Assembly: GCA_025201365.1 (NCBI GenBank) | Contig: JAIXMF010000211.1 | Coordinates: forward strand, 1-23,909 | Source of the DNA: Syncephalis plumigaleata | Taxonomy: Eukaryota > Zoopagomycota > Zoopagomycetes > Zoopagales > Piptocephalidaceae | Reading direction: 5' to 3' | DNA: 23,909 nucleotides | In this document: positions 20,282 to 23,909 of the stretch, piece after piece | Position numbering within the stretch: the first letter of the stretch is position 1 | How the letters are laid out: the number at the start of each line of letters is the position of its first letter | Made by a program: the position numbers and the translations under genes | The notes under the pieces: model-generated | Told to the model about the DNA's origin: nothing | What the model saw: the letters and a program-made list of their open reading frames with translations, nothing else | Databases searched by the model: none

Positions 20282-21471
20282 CTATTTGCAATAGCGATCT
20301 GCTTTAAGTTTCTCCCGTCTATCCAGTAAGGCTTGAGCTAAATGTCCTTCACGTTTAGCTCGTTTCAACTTGTGTTTATCCTCGTTTGCCACGCGTGTCA
20401 CACCGCCACTCCAGCTTTGATACCGTTTACTAATACAATGTATATTAATATTGATATTACATATTGATGTGTATACACTTACGCTTGTTGCAACTCGTAT
20501 GTTTCGTCGTCAAGGTCTATTTCATGATGTGCAGCCGTTCTTTTTCGATCATGTACATTGTTGGCTTGATATTTAACGCAAAACACTTCACGGAATGTGA
20601 TATTCTCTGCATCAGCACGTATACGTGGTCCTGAATATTTACCACGACTAGTGGTGGTGGTGGTGGTGGTGGACGCTTGTTGTTGCTTCTCATACTCATC
20701 TATCTCGATACTGAGAAACTTGCCGTAGACACTCTGCCAGGCAACACCATCTTCACGTATAACCGGTTGCCATTCCTCGGTGGGACCTGCCGCTTCCTTA
20801 TTACATGTAACTACGCCAAATTTGTCTGCCGATAAGTAATGGCCGGTGGAGGAGCGTAGCGTATAGCTATTACCACCAGCGGTGACTTGTCGAATAACAA
20901 ACACTTGAAGCACATCATTAGGTTCCGCTTCATTCAATGATACGTCACCGTCAGACTGTTCACTAATCAACGAGAAATGCAATTGATGCATCTCCTCGGT
21001 AACCGTCAGACATCGTAAAGGAGTACTATTATACAGGAGAAATAGTGGACCACCAAGTTGTGCACGATCAGTAACAGTGGACCAGCCTTGCCAATAATAG
21101 TAACGACATAGTAGAAGGGAGAGGAGTTAGGGGAAATGAGAGAATGTTCGTTGATTCAGCCATTCAGTAAAGGTTGTTACAGGTGAGTTAACATGCTCGT
21201 TAGAATGTTACAAGATAGTTAGAGCTGACAATATACATACATACATACCTCGTGCCGTTAGATCACGTTGATTCGTGGTAGTAGTAGAAGTAGTGGCATC
21301 GTCATCGTCTTGCCCCGTAGACGCATTCTTTTTACTCTTCTTTTTCTTTCTATAACATGATACTATCATGTTAGCACGAGCACAACCAATCTATAAAGGT
21401 GTAGGCGTCACTCACTTCTTCTCTCCCTTAAATGACAAACGGGCACTCTTGATGGCACGGTAATCTGACAT
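20282..21471 (-). CDS. FRG1: FRG1-like protein, four exons, 302 aa
   Basis: Minus-strand exons 21471-21416, 21349-21249, 21086-20483 and 20429-20282 (909 nt). FRG1 is a nuclear/nucleolar protein tied to RNA processing and actin bundling in animals. Features: N-terminal MSDYRAIKSARLSFKG matching the family start, then a Lys run (GEKKKKKKSKK) as a nuclear signal. Next come RGWSTVTDRAQLGGPLFLLY at the start of the fascin-like beta-trefoil, SSTGHYLSADKFGVVTCNKE, and the closing RREKLKADRYCK, nearly invariant in FRG1. It is longer than human FRG1 (258 aa), partly from a Thr/Asp insert near residues 31-44 and a Thr tract encoded by (GGT)n around 20650-20670. The 162-nt second intron (21087-21248) is the longest in the window and has an AAG acceptor. 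Confidence 0.95.
20650..20670. repeat. (GGT)n coding microsatellite in FRG1
   Basis: Near-perfect GGT repeat on plus encodes a run of Thr on minus, within a presumed loop between trefoil and C-terminal region. Its length probably varies between strains. Confidence 0.8.
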
Positions 21472-22048
21472 TGTTTTGAGGGAAGTGGAACTTTGTATCA
21501 AAAAGTGTAATATGGGCAAACCAGTAGAACAGGCACATTTGTATTTAATCGTCGGACTGCAAAACACGCGACTCCGATTAACCAGTGTAGCCGAATTTAT
21601 TGGATGCCCCCTCTAAACCATTACATATGCCAACTTGTTCTACCAATATTACTAACAAGTATAAACATTCCGCTAGAAATAGTTGTAGTCTCCGTTGCCG
21701 AGGCTACATTTCTTGGTCAGCTTCTTTCTCTTCTCGTTCTACTTTACATTCTTCGCCTTTTCTTATATCGATTTCAATATTCTACCGTTTGATACCGTAG
21801 ATCCTAGCACAAGTTCATCTATTTTTGACTGCATTTCTATTTTCACCTTTCTCTCCTTCTATTCCTCTATATCAATAATCTAGTGCGGGTACACTAGTAC
21901 TACCTACAATCCTACAACCCTCCTTCCTATTTTCGTTTTTTTGCCGCTTGGTCTTTTTCTCCTTTGACATCTCATCTTCCTTTTCGCTACTACTACTACT
22001 ACTGCTATTACTGCTACTATTACTACTAGTCTAGAATATTATACTATC
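21472..22048. other. Divergent intergenic region between FRG1 and the P2X gene
   Basis: About 580 bp. The P2X-proximal half is rich in C and T (21700-21980) and is followed by (TAC)n-type repeats at about 21990-22027, just before the P2X start codon. Short overlapping plus-strand frames are low-complexity products of the pyrimidine bias. No gene is supported. Confidence 0.65.
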
Positions 22049-23662
22049 ATGGTGAACTGGTTTAGAGCAAAGCTAGGCTCTATTGACCTGGACGATATTT
22101 TAGCGTATGTATTTTGTTATTAGCAACGTGGTAAATATTAACTGAATTCATCTTTGTCATTACTTGTTTGTTTGTTTGCTTGTTTATTCCCTTCTTGCTT
22201 ATACATTTAGCTATGACACATTCAAAGTAGTCCATGTACGTGATCGTCGCTTAGGCGGTCTATACTGGTTCTTCAATATTACAGTATTTGCCTATGTTAT
22301 TTTCAATATTGTTATGGATCAAAAGTACAATATCAAGGAAGCACCCGTGCCAGGTAATATGAGGCCATTTTCTTTGCATTATATCCATCAATACTTACCC
22401 TTTATTCGCTTCTCCTTCTAGGATCCATTCGTATCTCGCTTCAAGAACCGGAAGGAGGCATTAAGACACCGGATTATTGTCGACTTACTCAAGGATGTAC
22501 TTATTTGGCTGCCAACCAAATCATCTATCCTCAAGGCAATGATCGCGAGGTTTTTATTACTACACGTATCTCAAGGACTATTTACACCTTACCGGCGGGC
22601 TGTGACACAGGTCTACCATCTAGACCCGAGTGTATGTACACACGCGGTACTAAAAACGCCACCCGTATTAGTTATGTGGCCGATGTTGAAAACTATACAG
22701 TAAGTGACAGCAATACGAGGTAGTAGCAATAATAATAAAAGGGTAATAACATCTCAATAATGATGACAGTTAATGATTGAACACTCGATTCGCGGTAAAT
22801 TAACAGCAGTATCAGAACGATCCGGTCTACTTAAGGGAACACTCTACGAGAGTAGTGACACAGTTGGCGGTAAAGCTCGAGTAATAAAGAGATTCCTTAA
22901 TGAGACAACAGACCTGATGTGGATGGTGACATCATTTCATTGGGCGAGCTCATGTCTGCTGCCAAATTGACACTTGATGGTAAGTGGAACAGCAATGCAA
23001 CATTATGCTGCCAGTAATTCCAAATCATTTATTAATATACAATATTAGCTCCATCTTATGCACCCGGTGCTAACAGAGCAAATGGTGAGACGCAACGCAG
23101 TGCTGGTGCAGTCGTTGTAGTGGTGATCGATTATCAGAATCAAGTACGCTATCCTAGTCAGATCAAGTATGGCTATTGGCCTTCCGTGATTCCAGGTGCC
23201 GAATACAAGGTGCTCGAGGTTATTAGAAATCCCGATAATACGGTCACCGAGATCAATCGACATGGTGTCAAGATAGTATTCCAACAATCGGGCACCATTG
23301 GTCATTTTGATCCACTCACCTTGCTGGTTAATCTTGTGTCGGCTATCGCACTATTGAAGGTGGCCTCCATTGTCGTGGAAGTATTGATGTTACGTTTCCT
23401 GCCCGAACGTAAGATGTACCAGAGTTGCAAATTCGAACATACGGAGGATTTCGGTGATCTACGTAAATCGCGCAAACGTGCCCAATCCTACAACGAGCAA
23501 GATCAAAGTGGTATCAATCAAGTGGAGCCATTGGATAACAGTGAGCACTACATCATACGTCCACCTAGTGTTGTTACAAGCGAGCAAGGTCTCATACAAC
23601 GCCCTCACCATACTGGTAGTTATCCTCCACAGCACGCGTCTATAGAGATGAATCAACGATAA
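22049..23662 (+). CDS. P2X-type ATP-gated cation channel, five exons, with one frame break
   Basis: Proposed exons 22049-22104, 22211-22353, 22422-22699, 22770-22979 and 23049-23662. They total 1301 nt, one base short of a whole frame; about 433 aa if a base is missing. P2X receptors are trimeric channels with two membrane spans. Seen here: YDTFK at 20-24 (the conserved N-terminal T-x-K site), RDRRLGGLYWFFNI leading into TM1 (about 36-54), and an ectodomain with NYTLMIEHSIR. NRHGVKIVFQQSGTIGHFDP follows, then TM2 (about 320-344) and YQSCK at 353-357 (the YxxxK trafficking motif). The ectodomain has only four Cys versus ten in vertebrates, and I see no N-F-R ATP-binding motif. The frame changes in exon 4 between about 22890 and 22916. 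Related channels in Dictyostelium work at contractile vacuoles; the role here is unknown. Confidence 0.88.
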
Positions 23663-23909
23663 CCGTAGTTATTCAAGATATTTATACCTCCTTTCTCTTC
23701 TTTCTTTTACCTATATCTATGAAGATAACGGTATCGCTTGTACTACAGTATGCGTGTGTGTGTGTGTATGAACCACTAATAAATTGAATAATGCTAGTAA
23801 TAAGGTTTTTTGTTAACTAAATGTTGATTTTTACACTTGTTACTTTTTATTTCCATTATGTTGCCAAACATGTTTGTTCCTAATCGACAAGTATTACGTC
23901 TAGTATCAC
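23663..23909. other. 3' flank of the P2X gene
   Basis: Contains a (GT)n run near 23754-23768 and the poly(A) signal AATAAA at 23778-23783; nothing else is recognised up to the window end. Confidence 0.6.
23778..23783 (+). terminator. Poly(A) signal AATAAA of the P2X gene
   Basis: Perfect AATAAA about 115 nt after the stop codon at 23660-23662. Confidence 0.5.

Noticed and set aside
22852-22904. 53-nt intron in P2X exon 4 that would repair the frame
   Set aside because: Donor GTAGTG is weak, the branch-like TTAAT sits almost at the acceptor, and the removed sequence looks coding.
22809-22911. Second U12-type intron in P2X, using GTATCA as donor and TTCCTTAAT as branch
   Set aside because: The donor does not match GTATCCTT and the intron length does not restore the reading frame.
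22773-22970. Reading exon 4 of P2X straight through to TGA at 22968-22970
   Set aside because: The last part (MWMVTSFHWASSCLLPN) replaces DVDGDIISLGELMSAAKLTLD of the other frame, which looks like the true protein and splices correctly to exon 5.
1-23909. tRNA, rRNA and CRISPR arrays
   Set aside because: No clover-leaf with a GTTCRANNC arm, no rRNA-like sequence and no regularly spaced direct repeats with unique spacers were seen on either strand by eye; a covariance-model scan was not possible.

Overview
The window is eukaryotic nuclear DNA. Its genes are compact and intron-rich. Introns are 51-162 nt, nearly all GT...AG, many with TACTAAC-like branch sites. Intergenic DNA is AT-rich and full of microsatellites. 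A short-intron style, a CDK5/Pho85-type kinase, an FRG1 gene, a P2X receptor, a tandem-CH plus GAS2 cytoskeletal linker and a Fanzor-like relic together suggest an early-diverging (non-Dikarya) fungus or a close opisthokont relative. This placement is inference; no ribosomal RNA or other marker is present to settle it.

Layout: (1) 1-1742 (+), the 3' part of an Ala/Glu/Thr-rich protein carrying seven spaced basic-hydrophobic motifs. (2) 2693-3073 (-), a decayed C-terminal piece of a Fanzor/TnpB-like nuclease. (3) 3113-4738 (+), a two-exon F-box-like protein. (4) 5192-7510 (-), a 772-residue charged helical protein built of pentad repeats. (5) 9257-14313 (+), a five-exon, 1591-residue tandem-CH/helical-rod/GAS2 protein with an SxIP motif and an 11-nt micro-exon. 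(6) 14429-16179 (-), a 13-exon CDK5/Pho85-like kinase. (7) 17090-19163 (+), a 12-exon V-ATPase subunit H. (8) 19444-20194 (+), mitochondrial ribosomal protein uL29m/L47. (9) 20282-21471 (-), FRG1. (10) 22049-23662 (+), a P2X receptor with one unexplained reading-frame break.

The most notable signal is the ninth intron of the kinase gene. It runs from ATATCCTTTT to a terminal AC and has a CCTTAAC branch-like element. This is the signature of a U12-type (minor spliceosome) AT-AC intron, and only this splice restores the conserved kinase sequence IFKVLGTPNE. All other introns I could place are ordinary GT-AG introns.

The genes do not form an obvious pathway. Convergent pairs are tightly packed: the GAS2 gene and the kinase are 115 bp apart, and uL29m and FRG1 are 87 bp apart. 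Divergent pairs (5192-7510/9257, kinase/VMA13, FRG1/P2X) share intergenic regions of about 0.6-1.75 kb. The V-ATPase subunit and the P2X channel both have known links to acidic or contractile vacuoles in other protists, but their proximity here may be chance. All splice coordinates were deduced by hand from reading frame, splice consensus and family conservation.
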